DNA of 44,665 nucleotides. It comes from an uncultured Lachnospiraceae bacterium (GTDB lineage Bacteria > Bacillota > Clostridia > Lachnospirales > Lachnospiraceae). The notes under the pieces were generated by a model that worked only from the letters and a program-made list of their open reading frames with translations, searched no databases and was not told the DNA's origin. Made by a program: the position numbers and the translations under genes. Positions 16,401 through 25,727 of the stretch are shown here, in pieces (the stretch's first letter is position 1; each line of letters opens with the position of its first letter). Location of the stretch: NCBI GenBank assembly GCA_947177445.1, contig CAMWUL010000022.1:1-44665 (forward strand), given 5' to 3'.

Positions 16401-17855
16401 ATGCGCAGAATAAAAAATTTTGGGATAACGCTTTGCCTGGCTGCGGCAATGATGACAGGTATGGGACTGAAAGCGGAGGCTCAGTCCAACTTTAACACTT
16501 ATTCCTACGATGAGTGGGATGAGTCGGTGGCTGCTCCTGCCAGCTATCAGCCTGTAGCTGCCAAAAACGGGTTGGAGATGGGTGCCGGACCTCTGAACAC
16601 GCCCCAGGATTTTTTCATGGATGGAGACGGGCACCTGTATGTGGCAGATACCGGAAATAACAGGATTCTGATTTTGGATGACGAATTGAATCTCCTGGAT
16701 ATTCTGGAGACGGTACATATGAATGGAGAGGAAATACCGCTGACGGATGTGGAGGGAATGTATGTCACAAAGGATCATGTGCTGTATGCGGCTCAAACAG
16801 CATCGGGCAGGATATTGGTCATAGAAAATGGGGAAGTGACGTCGACCATTGAAAAGCCGGTAAGCAATTTGATTTCGGATGACTTCGTATTTTCACCCAC
16901 AAAGATAGGGATTGATGTGTACGGAAGAGCTTATGTTTTGTCCAAGGGCTGTTACAGCGGACTTCTGCAGTTTGATGTGGACGGAAGCTTTATGGGATTC
17001 TTTGGTGCGAATAAGGTGGAGGTTACCGCCCAGGTGGCTTTCAATTATATGTGGAAAAGTATTCTTTCCGATGAACAGAGAGCGGCCATGACCAGCATAC
17101 TTCCCATAGAATATTCCAACGTAGACTGCTGTGAGGATGGGTTTGTCTATACCTCCACGGTGGGAACTCAGCTGCCCAAGAGCCAGATCAAGAAGCTGAA
17201 TCCTTTGGGAAACAATATTTATTATGCGCTGGGCAATGAGGAATTTAACTTCGGAGACGAAGAATTCACCTATAGCAGGGGAAGGGCGAATTACCCGTCA
17301 TTTATTGATGTCAAGACAAATCAGGACGGATTTATATTTGCCATTGACCTGACAAGCGGAAGAGTCTTTGAGAGGGATCAGGAGGCTAATCTGATAGCGG
17401 TATTTGGAGGAACCGGAAGCCAGCTGGGAACCTTTTCCACACCTGTGGCTGTGGAGACCTATGGGAACAGGGTCTATGTGCTGGACAGACTGAAAAATAA
17501 TATTACAATCTTTGAACCTACGGAGTATGGCGCACTGGTGGAGAAGGCGACCATTTTATACAATGAGGGCCTTTATGAAGAGTCCTCCCGGCTCTGGAGT
17601 CAGGTGCTTGCCAGAAATGCCAATTCCAGGCTTGCCTATAATGGTATAGGAAAAGCGTATACCCAGGGAGAGCAATATACCGACGCCCTGGAATATCTTC
17701 GCTACAGCGGCGACAGATACAGCTATTCCAGAGCCTTTGGGAAGAACAGGCTGGTGGTGGTCAGAAAATACGGGCCTTACGCGATTGCTCTGGTGGTCTG
17801 TCTGGTATTTGGAATTTCGGTGAGAAGGCGGATTATAAGGAGGAAGAATAAATGA
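16401..17855 (+). CDS. Secreted NHL beta-propeller/TPR protein anchored by a C-terminal membrane helix
   Basis: 484 residues. A signal peptide (about 1-28, cut near AEA-Q) leads into NHL-type repeats: LNTPQDFFMDGDGHLYVADT and GNNRILILDD near 66-95, with similar strands to about 370 (GTFSTPVAVETYGNRVYVLD). A TPR-like stretch spans about 385-440 (EKATILYNEGLYEESSRLWS, AYNGIGKAYTQGEQYTDALE). A final hydrophobic helix (about 460-478) is followed by RRRIIRRKNK, so the propeller faces outward. NHL propellers bind proteins or glycans. It overlaps the next gene by 4 bp (ATGA), so the two are translationally coupled. Its exact role in the importer is unknown; a scaffold or substrate-presenting role is inferred. 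Confidence 0.8.
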   Translation: MRRIKNFGITLCLAAAMMTGMGLKAEAQSNFNTYSYDEWDESVAAPASYQPVAAKNGLEMGAGPLNTPQDFFMDGDGHLYVADTGNNRILILDDELNLLDILETVHMNGEEIPLTDVEGMYVTKDHVLYAAQTASGRILVIENGEVTSTIEKPVSNLISDDFVFSPTKIGIDVYGRAYVLSKGCYSGLLQFDVDGSFMGFFGANKVEVTAQVAFNYMWKSILSDEQRAAMTSILPIEYSNVDCCEDGFVYTSTVGTQLPKSQIKKLNPLGNNIYYALGNEEFNFGDEEFTYSRGRANYPSFIDVKTNQDGFIFAIDLTSGRVFERDQEANLIAVFGGTGSQLGTFSTPVAVETYGNRVYVLDRLKNNITIFEPTEYGALVEKATILYNEGLYEESSRLWSQVLARNANSRLAYNGIGKAYTQGEQYTDALEYLRYSGDRYSYSRAFGKNRLVVVRKYGPYAIALVVCLVFGISVRRRIIRRKNK

Positions 17856-18475
17856 AAGAGAAAAAGACGGCAACCAATCCTTTCTATACAATTATGCATC
17901 CGTTTAACTGCTCCTATGATATCCGTTTTAAAGGAAAAGGAAATGTATGGTTTACCATTATTATCTTAATTGTTTTTTTCCTGACATCCATATTTCAGCG
18001 CCAGAATACGGGTTACATTTTTAATTATAATAAATTAAGCGACCTGAACGTATTTCTCCAGTTTATCGGCGTGATGCTTCCCTTTGTGCTTTTTGTGATA
18101 TCCAACTGGGTGGTCGGTATTTTAATGAACGGAACGGGAAGGTTTCGGGACATTTGGATTTACGGCGCATATTGCTGTATTCCCTTTATTATGGGGAATA
18201 TTCTGTCCGTGCTTTTGAGCAATATATTGGTTCGGGAAGAGCCCTTTGGCGGATATGTGCAGGTGTTTGGAGCGGCATGGAGTCTGGTTGTTTTGTTTAT
18301 CGGGCTGATGATCATGCACGAGTATGGCTTTACCCAGAATGTATTCAGCTGTATCTGCACGCTGTTTGTCATGTTTATCCTGCTGTTTTTGATTATGCTG
18401 GTGGGGAATCTGGCAACGGATCTGTACGGCTTTGTGATGACGGTAGTGAAAGAAATTACATTCCGAATGAGCTAG
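17852..18475 (+). CDS. YIP1-family integral membrane protein
   Basis: 207 residues with about five membrane helices (FTIIILIVFFLTSIF, LMLPFVLFVISNWVVG-like region, FIMGNILSVLLSNILV, SLVVLFIGLMIMHEYG, LFVMFILLFLIMLVGNL). The start YTIMHPFNCSYDIRFKGKGN and SNWVVGILMNGTGRFRDIWIYG, then AYCCIPF, match bacterial YIP1-like proteins. Their function is not established. AAGGAGGA precedes ATG 17852, which overlaps the stop of the NHL/TPR gene. The conserved position between NHL/TPR and DUF5696 genes suggests a membrane partner of those proteins, which is inference. Confidence 0.75.
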   Translation: MKEKKTATNPFYTIMHPFNCSYDIRFKGKGNVWFTIIILIVFFLTSIFQRQNTGYIFNYNKLSDLNVFLQFIGVMLPFVLFVISNWVVGILMNGTGRFRDIWIYGAYCCIPFIMGNILSVLLSNILVREEPFGGYVQVFGAAWSLVVLFIGLMIMHEYGFTQNVFSCICTLFVMFILLFLIMLVGNLATDLYGFVMTVVKEITFRMS

Positions 18476-18487
18476 GGGGTGACGGGC

Positions 18488-20746
18488 TTGAAAAAAAATA
18501 AAAAGAAAATTTGGAAGCTCCTGATACAAGGCTTTGTTTATCTGGCAATGCTTGGAGTGTTTGCAGGTTTCGTGGTATTTCTGAACCGGTCTGCTCAGAC
18601 GGAGACTGAAGATGCGATGGATTGGGAGCCGGAGGCTGCGCAGGGAATCCCCGAGGGCTGGGAGCTTGCAGCGGAAAATCAGGCGTTTGAGCTGTATTTT
18701 GAGCCTTCTGCAGTGCAGTTTATGGTAAAGGATAAGGCCAGCGGCGCCCAGTGGAGAAGTAATCCGGAGAATGCGTCGGAGGATCCCATTGCCTTTGGCC
18801 AGAACAAGATGCGGGTTCAGTCTCTTTTGGAGATTTCATATGTGGATGATCAAAGCAACTTCTATACTGCAAACAGCTTTGCCGATTCGGTTCAGGCGGA
18901 TACATACACATATGAATATGGGGATAACGGGATATACGTCAACCTGCAGTTTGCAAAGCAGGGGTTTGAGATTCCATGCTTTTTCGGAATTCAGGAGGAT
19001 CGCTTTGTGGCAAGGGTGTTCAGCGACCAGATAAAGCAGCATGGAAGCCTGCAGGTTGCCAGCATCGTGTTTCTGCCCTATTTTGGGGCAGGATCTCTGG
19101 AGGAAGAAGGATATATGCTGGTGCCGGATGGGTCCGGAGCATTGATTTACTTTAATAACCAAAAGCAGAGCTATCAGACCTATTCACAGAAGGTGTATGG
19201 CAGAAACCTGGCCTTAAATCTGCAAAACAGCACCTTGGTTACCCAGAATGCCGTCATGCCGGTGTTTGGAATCAAAAAGGGCTCCGATGCCCTGCTGGCA
19301 GTTATTACAAAAGGCGAGTATCAGGCGGAAATCAAGGCGGAGGTTGCCAGGAAGCTTACCGCTAATAATGCGGTGTATACAAATATTTTATACATACAAA
19401 GCGAGAGCAATACCCTTTTGTCCGGCAGCAATAATGAAGAATCCGTGATCATGCTGTCGCCCCAGCATAATCAGTTCCCTTATTATGAGGTAGCCTATTT
19501 CTTTTTACAGGAGAATGCCGGCTACAATGAGATGGGGTCCCGTTATCGCCGGTACCTGATAGAAGAGAAGGGAATGCGGCAGGAAGCATCAGTGGAACAG
19601 GAGAGCATGAATCTGACGTTTCTGGGCGGCGTGGAAGTTAATAAAACCTTTCTGGGAGTGCCTTACCGTGCGGTAAAAGCGCTGACGACTTTTGAGGAAT
19701 TAAGAGATACGGCGCTGGAATTGCAGCAAAAAAACGGAAATGTCTTTCAGATCAGTATGCGTTATCTGGAAAATGGCGGGTCCATGAGCAAGATCCCTGT
19801 GAGTCTTACTTATGAGGGCGCGCTGGGAGGAAAGAAGGGATACAAAAAAATGGCGGATGCCCTGGAAGCGGCAGGTATATCCTTCTATCCCGTATACGAT
19901 ACGGTTACAATACGGAAATTCGGTAATGGATATCGTGATTATCAGGGGGTGCGGAATGTATCCAAATCCGCCTCCCGGCAATATGATTATCTGCTCACCT
20001 CCGGAGATAAGGATACCACAAAGTCTCCTTTTTATCTGGTTTCTCCTCAATATGAAGAAAAGATTATGTCTTCCCTGCTGGCAAGCGCGGAAAAGCAGGG
20101 AGTGGGAAGCCTGGGGCTGGCCGGTATTTCCGATCATATTTACGCTGATTACAGGACGGACAGTATTTCTGATAATGAGACGGGAGCTTATTGGGAAAGG
20201 GCCCTTGAAGTGGCATCCTCTTCTGCGGAAAGGCTGCTGCTGGAGGGAGCATATGCCTATGCCTTCCCTTATGCGGATGTAATTACGGAAGCGCCTGTTT
20301 ACACCAGTCAGTTTGATGTGGAGGATGAGGCGGTGCCTTTTTATGAGATGGTGGTAGGAGGCTCTGCCGCGTTATACAGTACTCCCGTAAACGAAAGCGG
20401 CAATACAAGAGAAATGCTTTTAAAGACCGTGGAATACGGTGTCAGTCCCACCTTTCTTCTTATGACGGCGCGGCGTGATGCCCTGCAGGATACGGACTAC
20501 CAGCAGTATTATTCTCTTTGCTGGGGAGACTGGGAACAGGAAATTGGAGAAATTCTTGAAGAGCTGAAGGTCCTTGACGGTGTATTCGGTCAGAGGATTA
20601 TCAGCCATAGAAAGCTGGGTGACGGGATTTATGCCACATCCTTTGAAGGCGGAGCGGACGTCTATGTGAATTACGGACAGGAGGATGTCACTGTGGAAGG
20701 CGTTACAATCCCTGCGCAGGGGTTTGTCCGGAAAGGAGATCAGTAA
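18488..20746 (+). CDS. DUF5696 membrane-anchored protein, possible glycoside-hydrolase-like barrel
   Basis: 752 residues from TTG 18488, chosen because GGGGG ends eight bases before it; GTG 18479 is embedded in that site. One N-terminal membrane helix (about 8-28) is followed by an extracellular part. A beta-rich region (about 45-360) contains GYMLVPDGSGALIYFNNQ. The C-terminal half looks like a TIM-barrel: strands at AGISFYPVYDTVTI and SLGLAGISDHIYADYRTDS, then VPFYEMVVGGSAALYSTPVN, and a terminal sheet VYVNYGQEDVTVEGVTIPAQ as in many glycoside hydrolases. Candidate acids include the Asp residues of ISDHIYADY. Family activity is not established, so hydrolase function is inferred from fold-like features and operon context. 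Confidence 0.75.
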   Translation: MKKNKKKIWKLLIQGFVYLAMLGVFAGFVVFLNRSAQTETEDAMDWEPEAAQGIPEGWELAAENQAFELYFEPSAVQFMVKDKASGAQWRSNPENASEDPIAFGQNKMRVQSLLEISYVDDQSNFYTANSFADSVQADTYTYEYGDNGIYVNLQFAKQGFEIPCFFGIQEDRFVARVFSDQIKQHGSLQVASIVFLPYFGAGSLEEEGYMLVPDGSGALIYFNNQKQSYQTYSQKVYGRNLALNLQNSTLVTQNAVMPVFGIKKGSDALLAVITKGEYQAEIKAEVARKLTANNAVYTNILYIQSESNTLLSGSNNEESVIMLSPQHNQFPYYEVAYFFLQENAGYNEMGSRYRRYLIEEKGMRQEASVEQESMNLTFLGGVEVNKTFLGVPYRAVKALTTFEELRDTALELQQKNGNVFQISMRYLENGGSMSKIPVSLTYEGALGGKKGYKKMADALEAAGISFYPVYDTVTIRKFGNGYRDYQGVRNVSKSASRQYDYLLTSGDKDTTKSPFYLVSPQYEEKIMSSLLASAEKQGVGSLGLAGISDHIYADYRTDSISDNETGAYWERALEVASSSAERLLLEGAYAYAFPYADVITEAPVYTSQFDVEDEAVPFYEMVVGGSAALYSTPVNESGNTREMLLKTVEYGVSPTFLLMTARRDALQDTDYQQYYSLCWGDWEQEIGEILEELKVLDGVFGQRIISHRKLGDGIYATSFEGGADVYVNYGQEDVTVEGVTIPAQGFVRKGDQ

Positions 20747-20749
20747 ATT

Positions 20750-21637
20750 ATGAAAAAAAAGATTCCTTATTATCAGAAAAAGAAGATTTACGGATTCCTG
20801 TTTATTACTCCCTGGCTGCTGGGATTCCTGCTTTTTTTCGTAGTTCCATTTGTACAGTCCTGCCTCTATGCGTTTCAGGATTTGACGACCTCTCCGGAAG
20901 GAATGGTGGGCGAATGGATCGGCAGCTATAATTTCTCCTATGCGCTGTTTCGTGACACTGATTTCCTGATTCAATGTGCCAATTCCTTAAAGGATCTGGT
21001 GACGGTACCTCTGATTTTGGTATACAGTATTTGCTTTGCACTGCTGCTGAAAAAAGAGTATGCAGGAAGGACGACCATGAGGGCTATCGCATTTCTGCCG
21101 GTAATTATTGGTTCCGGCGTTCTGATGGATATCATGAAGACGGATGTATTTTCCAGCGGGGTAAAAGGAGCAGAAACAGTGTATCTGTTTTCCGGAGGCG
21201 GTCTGACAGGCTTGTTCACCTCCATGGGATTATCGCCGGATATGATAGGATTTATCAATAATGTCATCGGTAAAATCTTTGACCTGACATGGCGATCCGG
21301 CGTGCAGATTCTCTTATTCCTTGCCGGACTGCACAACATTCCTTCCTATGTGTATGAAGCGGCGGAGATCGAAGGGGCAAATGCACTGGAACAGTTTTTT
21401 AAGATAACCCTGCCCATGCTGACGCCCATGATCCTGTTGAATGTGGTATACAGCGTGATTGACATTTTTTCGGATTTCGGAAATACGATCATCCAGATGA
21501 TCTACAATATGGCATTTACCAATGTACGGTTCGGATATTCCAGTGCGTTGTCCATCCTGTACTTTATGATGATAGCGGTGGTTCTTGTAATAGTATATCT
21601 GGTTATGAAGCGCTTTATCGTGCATCCGGAGGAGTAG
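20750..21637 (+). CDS. CUT1 sugar ABC transporter permease (second pair, MalF-like)
   Basis: 295 residues, about six membrane helices, opening with YGFLFITPWLLGFLLFFVVP, the typical start of these permeases. The EAA loop is YEAAEIEGANALEQFFKITL. GGAGAT precedes ATG 20750, three bases after the DUF5696 stop. It pairs with the next gene and the lipoprotein binding protein downstream, making a second complete importer in the operon, again without an ATPase. Confidence 0.93.
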   Translation: MKKKIPYYQKKKIYGFLFITPWLLGFLLFFVVPFVQSCLYAFQDLTTSPEGMVGEWIGSYNFSYALFRDTDFLIQCANSLKDLVTVPLILVYSICFALLLKKEYAGRTTMRAIAFLPVIIGSGVLMDIMKTDVFSSGVKGAETVYLFSGGGLTGLFTSMGLSPDMIGFINNVIGKIFDLTWRSGVQILLFLAGLHNIPSYVYEAAEIEGANALEQFFKITLPMLTPMILLNVVYSVIDIFSDFGNTIIQMIYNMAFTNVRFGYSSALSILYFMMIAVVLVIVYLVMKRFIVHPEE

Positions 21638-21650
21638 GAGGAGAAATAAC

Positions 21651-22652
21651 ATGGTCAAAACTGTCAAAATGTCAAAGCCGGAAAGGGCGAAGAAACTGAT
21701 GGAAACAAAGCTGCTTTATCGTATCAAGACCGGGAAATGGATATGGACTATTGCAAGATATGCCATTCTGGTGCTTCTGGCATACCAGCTGCTATATCCG
21801 ATTATCTATATGATAAGCGCTTCTGTGAAAGCGCCGATTGATTCCTATGATCCAAGCGTCATATGGATACCAAAGCATTTTTCTGCCACGGGCTTCCTGG
21901 ATGCCTTTAAGACAATGAAATATATGGACGCACTGGTACGCAGCCTGGGAATAGGACTGGGGTGTGCAATATTGGATGTGATTTCCTGTGCGCTGGCGGG
22001 ATACGGGTTCGCAAGATATAAATTTCCTTTGAAAACATTTTTCTTTGCCTGCGTGATTTTGACTCTGATTGTGCCCACGCAGACGATTATTCTGCCCTAT
22101 TACATGAACATGAGATATTTTGATCCGCTGGGAATTATGACACTGTTTTCCAAAATAACAGGAAACAATACCATGATCAATCTGGTGGGGAGCAATGCGG
22201 CATTCTTCATTCCCTCCGCCCTGGGCGCGGGAATTCGTTCAGGACTGTATATTTACATATTCAAGCAGTTTTTTGAGGGAATGTCGGCGGCGCTGGAGGA
22301 ATCTGCTTATGTGGACGGCAGCGGGCCCCTGAGGACATTTGTACATATCATGCTTCCCAATGCAAAAAATGCCATTATAACGGTGTTCCTGTTTTCTTTT
22401 GTATGGCATTTTAATGATTATTATCTGTCCAAGCAGCTGTTGGGAACCGGCAAGAGGACGCTGATTGTGGCATTATCTTCCCTGAGAGTGGATCTGGCGG
22501 CGGTGATAGGCGGCCAGACAACCACAGATCCTATCCGGATCCAGACACGGATTCAGGCAGGATGTCTTTTGGCAATACTTCCGATGTTTTTGCTGTACAT
22601 AGTGACCCAAAGGAAACTGGCGGACAGCATTGAACATATTGGCATCAAGTAA
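21651..22652 (+). CDS. CUT1 sugar ABC transporter permease (second pair, MalG-like)
   Basis: 333 residues with a longer cytoplasmic N-tail (about 35 residues) than usual, then six membrane helices. The EAA-type loop reads EESAYVDGSGPLRTFVHIML. TAGGAGGAG precedes ATG 21651. It forms the second channel with the preceding permease. The loop between helices around MTLFSKITGNNTMINLVG is longer than in the first pair, in keeping with a different binding protein. Confidence 0.93.
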   Translation: MVKTVKMSKPERAKKLMETKLLYRIKTGKWIWTIARYAILVLLAYQLLYPIIYMISASVKAPIDSYDPSVIWIPKHFSATGFLDAFKTMKYMDALVRSLGIGLGCAILDVISCALAGYGFARYKFPLKTFFFACVILTLIVPTQTIILPYYMNMRYFDPLGIMTLFSKITGNNTMINLVGSNAAFFIPSALGAGIRSGLYIYIFKQFFEGMSAALEESAYVDGSGPLRTFVHIMLPNAKNAIITVFLFSFVWHFNDYYLSKQLLGTGKRTLIVALSSLRVDLAAVIGGQTTTDPIRIQTRIQAGCLLAILPMFLLYIVTQRKLADSIEHIGIK

Positions 22653-22682
22653 CTGATTTTTTTAAGAAAAGGAGAGGACAAA

Positions 22683-24071
22683 ATGAAGAAGAAGTTTTTG
22701 GCAACGATGATGGCGCTGGTATGCACCATGGCTTTGACGGCCTGCGGAGGTGCGCCTGAGGGAAACAGCAGTACACCCGCCGGTGGAACCCCGGAAACCG
22801 GCAGTAATGAGGAAAGCAATGCCGGAGGAAATGCAGGAGGGAATGCCGCAGAAGGAAATGAAGATTCGGGTTCTGCAAGTGCCCTGCCGGATTCACTGGA
22901 AAATCCCAACCTGGTGATCGTATGGGATACCACAGAAGAAGCATGGAATAATACGCTGCAGGAGGATCCGGATGCCTTTAACCTGGTATGGTCCACCAAG
23001 GCGGCATTTGAAGAAAAGTACGGAGGAACTGTAACAGTGATCGGCGTCGGCTGGGGAGAGCAGCAGGAGCAGGTGATCAGCATGGTCAATGCCGGAGAGG
23101 TATGCGACCTGGCGCAGGCCCACGACCAGAACTTTCCGACCTACGGAGCCAAGCATGTGATGCAGGATATCTCCCAGTATATTGATCTGAGTGATGACTT
23201 CTGGTATGAAAGCACAACGAAGGCCTTTACCTTTGGCGGTGTACCCTATGCAGCGGGAGCAGATGCGGCGCCTGTGGTTATCAGCTACAATAAGACCCTG
23301 TTCGATCAGATGGGCGTCAAAACTCCCATGGAATATTTTAAAGAAGGAAACTGGACCTGGGATACCTTCCGCGAGGCGGCGCTGGCTATGACAGGCGATA
23401 CCGATGGAGACGGAACCAATGATATTTACGGCTTTGGATGGTGGGATTCCTTTTATGTGCAGATGCTGAACACAAACGGCATTGTGGGTATTGATTACAC
23501 CTCGGACAGCGGCGTTTCCAGCAATTATACCACATCCCAGGCAACGGAGGCGTTTACCTTCCTGCAGGACGGTTATATCAAGGACAAATTCATAATGATT
23601 CCTGACGGAGACAAATTCATCAGCGATTTCAAGAGCGGCAAGCTGGCTATGACCTGCGAATATGGATTTGCGGCACTTACCGCGTATGAATGCGATTATG
23701 AAATTGAATGGGCGCCTCTGCCCACCGGCCCTTCCGGACAGACCTATGACTGCGGCGGAAGTCTGACAGGCTTTTCCATTCCTACCACCAGCGTAAACCC
23801 GGAGGGCGCGGCAGTGTTTGCAAGGATGGCATATGAGCTGCTGCACGAGTGGCAGAACAGCACCAGGATCACTCTTTATGGACAGGAGCAGGTAGACCTT
23901 ATGAACACATTATCAGAGCATATTAACTTTGCGCCTATCGGAATCGAAAAGTACTGGGATGCAAACTGGACTATTTTCTCAGGGCTGACAGACGGTACTC
24001 CGGTAAGTACTTTTGCCACAAATGCCGATGAGCAGATCAAAGAGGGCGCCACAATTACGTTGGGAGAATAA
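22683..24071 (+). CDS. Sugar ABC transporter substrate-binding lipoprotein
   Basis: 462 residues. A lipoprotein signal ends in LTAC (Cys about 21), followed by a Gly/Asn/Glu-rich linker of about 40 residues (EESNAGGNAGGNAAEG) that spaces the domain from the membrane. The binding domain starts near NPNLVIVWDTTEEAWN and has the type-1 pattern TVIGVGWGEQQEQVISMVNA, then GGVPYAAGADAAPVVISYNK and DFKSGKLAMTCEYGFAALTA. It is the binding component for the second permease pair. The ligand is unknown; the adjoining GH32-like lipoprotein makes a fructose-containing sugar a reasonable guess. Confidence 0.92.
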   Translation: MKKKFLATMMALVCTMALTACGGAPEGNSSTPAGGTPETGSNEESNAGGNAGGNAAEGNEDSGSASALPDSLENPNLVIVWDTTEEAWNNTLQEDPDAFNLVWSTKAAFEEKYGGTVTVIGVGWGEQQEQVISMVNAGEVCDLAQAHDQNFPTYGAKHVMQDISQYIDLSDDFWYESTTKAFTFGGVPYAAGADAAPVVISYNKTLFDQMGVKTPMEYFKEGNWTWDTFREAALAMTGDTDGDGTNDIYGFGWWDSFYVQMLNTNGIVGIDYTSDSGVSSNYTTSQATEAFTFLQDGYIKDKFIMIPDGDKFISDFKSGKLAMTCEYGFAALTAYECDYEIEWAPLPTGPSGQTYDCGGSLTGFSIPTTSVNPEGAAVFARMAYELLHEWQNSTRITLYGQEQVDLMNTLSEHINFAPIGIEKYWDANWTIFSGLTDGTPVSTFATNADEQIKEGATITLGE

Positions 24072-25706
24072 ATGATGAAAAAGAAACTCTTTTTCTTATT
24101 AGTGTTTTCCTGTCTTGTAACAGCTGCATGTGCAGGACAGGAGACACCTCCTGAGACACAGAAGTCGGATATTCCTGACACACAGGAGGCGGAATCTTTG
24201 GGGGCGGAAGATGTGGAATTATCCGGAAACCAGGTTCAGGAGCCGGCGGAAGAAAGCGAGGCAGGGAATGTGGAGAACTATGAAGGTGTACCCTACCGTC
24301 TGTACCCTACTTCCGAGAATGCATGGGTAGGCGATGTGATGCCTATGGCAGATGAGAACGGGCTTCAACTGTATTATTTATATGATACTGATCATAATGG
24401 TGTCGGATATCATCCGATTTACAAATTTTCCACATCGAATTTTTATGAATATCAGGATGATGGGCTGGTAATTTTGTACGGCAGTTCAGCAGAGGAACCG
24501 GATCTGGCTATCGGAACCGGGAGTGTGCTCAAAGCCCAGGACGGAAGATATCATTGCTTTTATACGGGACACAATGATACTTTTCCGGACAAGGGTCTGG
24601 ATAAGGAATGTGTGATGCATGCTGTCAGTGAAGACAATATAAGCTGGACGAAAATTCCGGAGGATACCTTTTATGCGGCGGAGCATTATTCCGGAGATGA
24701 TTTCAGGGATCCCTTTGTTTTCTGGAATGAGGATGAACAATGCTACTGGCTGCTGATTGCCGCTCATGATGAGAAGCTGGGCGGAATTGTGGCCAGATAC
24801 ACATCAACAGATTTGTCGAAATGGACATTATGCGATCCCTTGTATGCCCCGGAAAAGCAGTACATGCTGGAATGTCCGGATCTGTTTCGGATGGGTGATT
24901 ATTACTATCTCTTCTATAGCTGGGACCGGGTGACTTATTATGCCATGAGCAATTCTATCTATGGCCCTTTTGCAGAACCGGCTGACAATATACTGGACGG
25001 AACGGGCTTTTGCTTTTATGCCGCGAAAACCGCTGAATTTGAAGGGAAGAGATACCTCTGCGGATGGATGGGACGAAAGTCGGAACCAAAGGATACGGGA
25101 GCCTATGACTGGGCGGGAAGTATGGTGATCCATGAGCTTGTACAGAAAGAAGACGGCACACTGGGTGTGAAGGAGCCTTCCAGCCTGGAGAACTATTTTG
25201 TTGTGGACAAAACGCCTGCTGTGATGGGGACAGCGGGTGATGTGGAAAAGGATAACGGTGTTTACAGGCTGTCAGCCGGAGCCGATGATGTGGCCCTGGC
25301 AGAATTTGGTATGCGCGAACCTACCATGCTGCTGGAGTGTACGGTTTCTTTGGATCGGGACGGATATGCGGGCTTTGCCTTTGGCGCTGGTGATGATTAC
25401 GGGAAATATACCGGACTGGTATTGGATGCAAAGAATAATTCCGTACATTTTGAGGGGTGTGTTCTTTCCAGAATAGCCTATGTGGAGCCGGTGATTTCCA
25501 CGCATTTTACTTTTGAACCGGGGAAGGAATATCACATAAAGCTGATCATGGAAAATGAGATAGCAGTTCTGTACATTGATGATACGAAGGCATTGAGCAA
25601 TCGAATTTATAAATCTGTAGACGGAGCGGTGCACTGGGGAATTTTTGCGAATAATACAGAAGCGGCATTTCGCGATATCGTCGTTAAAGTTCCGGCTGCC
25701 GAATAA
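24072..25706 (+). CDS. Surface lipoprotein, GH32-like five-bladed beta-propeller hydrolase
   Basis: 544 residues starting directly after the binding-protein stop. The signal ends VTAAC (Cys20), then a Glu/Pro-rich linker. The propeller has the three acid positions of GH32: D88 in WVGDVMP in place of WMNDPNG, D213 in FRDP, and E267 in ECPD. A C-terminal beta-sandwich (about 385-540) resembles the GH32 C module. Family members cleave fructosyl bonds; the altered nucleophile motif occurs in a divergent GH32-like group, so the substrate is uncertain. Being a lipoprotein it would act outside the cell and feed the adjacent importer. It is the last gene of the operon, with a hairpin over its stop codon. 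Confidence 0.8.
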   Translation: MMKKKLFFLLVFSCLVTAACAGQETPPETQKSDIPDTQEAESLGAEDVELSGNQVQEPAEESEAGNVENYEGVPYRLYPTSENAWVGDVMPMADENGLQLYYLYDTDHNGVGYHPIYKFSTSNFYEYQDDGLVILYGSSAEEPDLAIGTGSVLKAQDGRYHCFYTGHNDTFPDKGLDKECVMHAVSEDNISWTKIPEDTFYAAEHYSGDDFRDPFVFWNEDEQCYWLLIAAHDEKLGGIVARYTSTDLSKWTLCDPLYAPEKQYMLECPDLFRMGDYYYLFYSWDRVTYYAMSNSIYGPFAEPADNILDGTGFCFYAAKTAEFEGKRYLCGWMGRKSEPKDTGAYDWAGSMVIHELVQKEDGTLGVKEPSSLENYFVVDKTPAVMGTAGDVEKDNGVYRLSAGADDVALAEFGMREPTMLLECTVSLDRDGYAGFAFGAGDDYGKYTGLVLDAKNNSVHFEGCVLSRIAYVEPVISTHFTFEPGKEYHIKLIMENEIAVLYIDDTKALSNRIYKSVDGAVHWGIFANNTEAAFRDIVVKVPAAE

Positions 25707-25716
25707 GGCGGCCGGA
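25691..25716. terminator. Hairpin between the convergent transporter operon and LacI gene
   Basis: TCCGGCTGCC (25691-25700) pairs with GGCGGCCGGA (25707-25716), with one T-G wobble. The loop GAATAA contains the stop codon of the GH32-like gene. There is no long T tract on either side, so it may terminate weakly or protect the 3' end. Confidence 0.5.
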
Positions 25717-25727
25717 CAATCAGTGAG

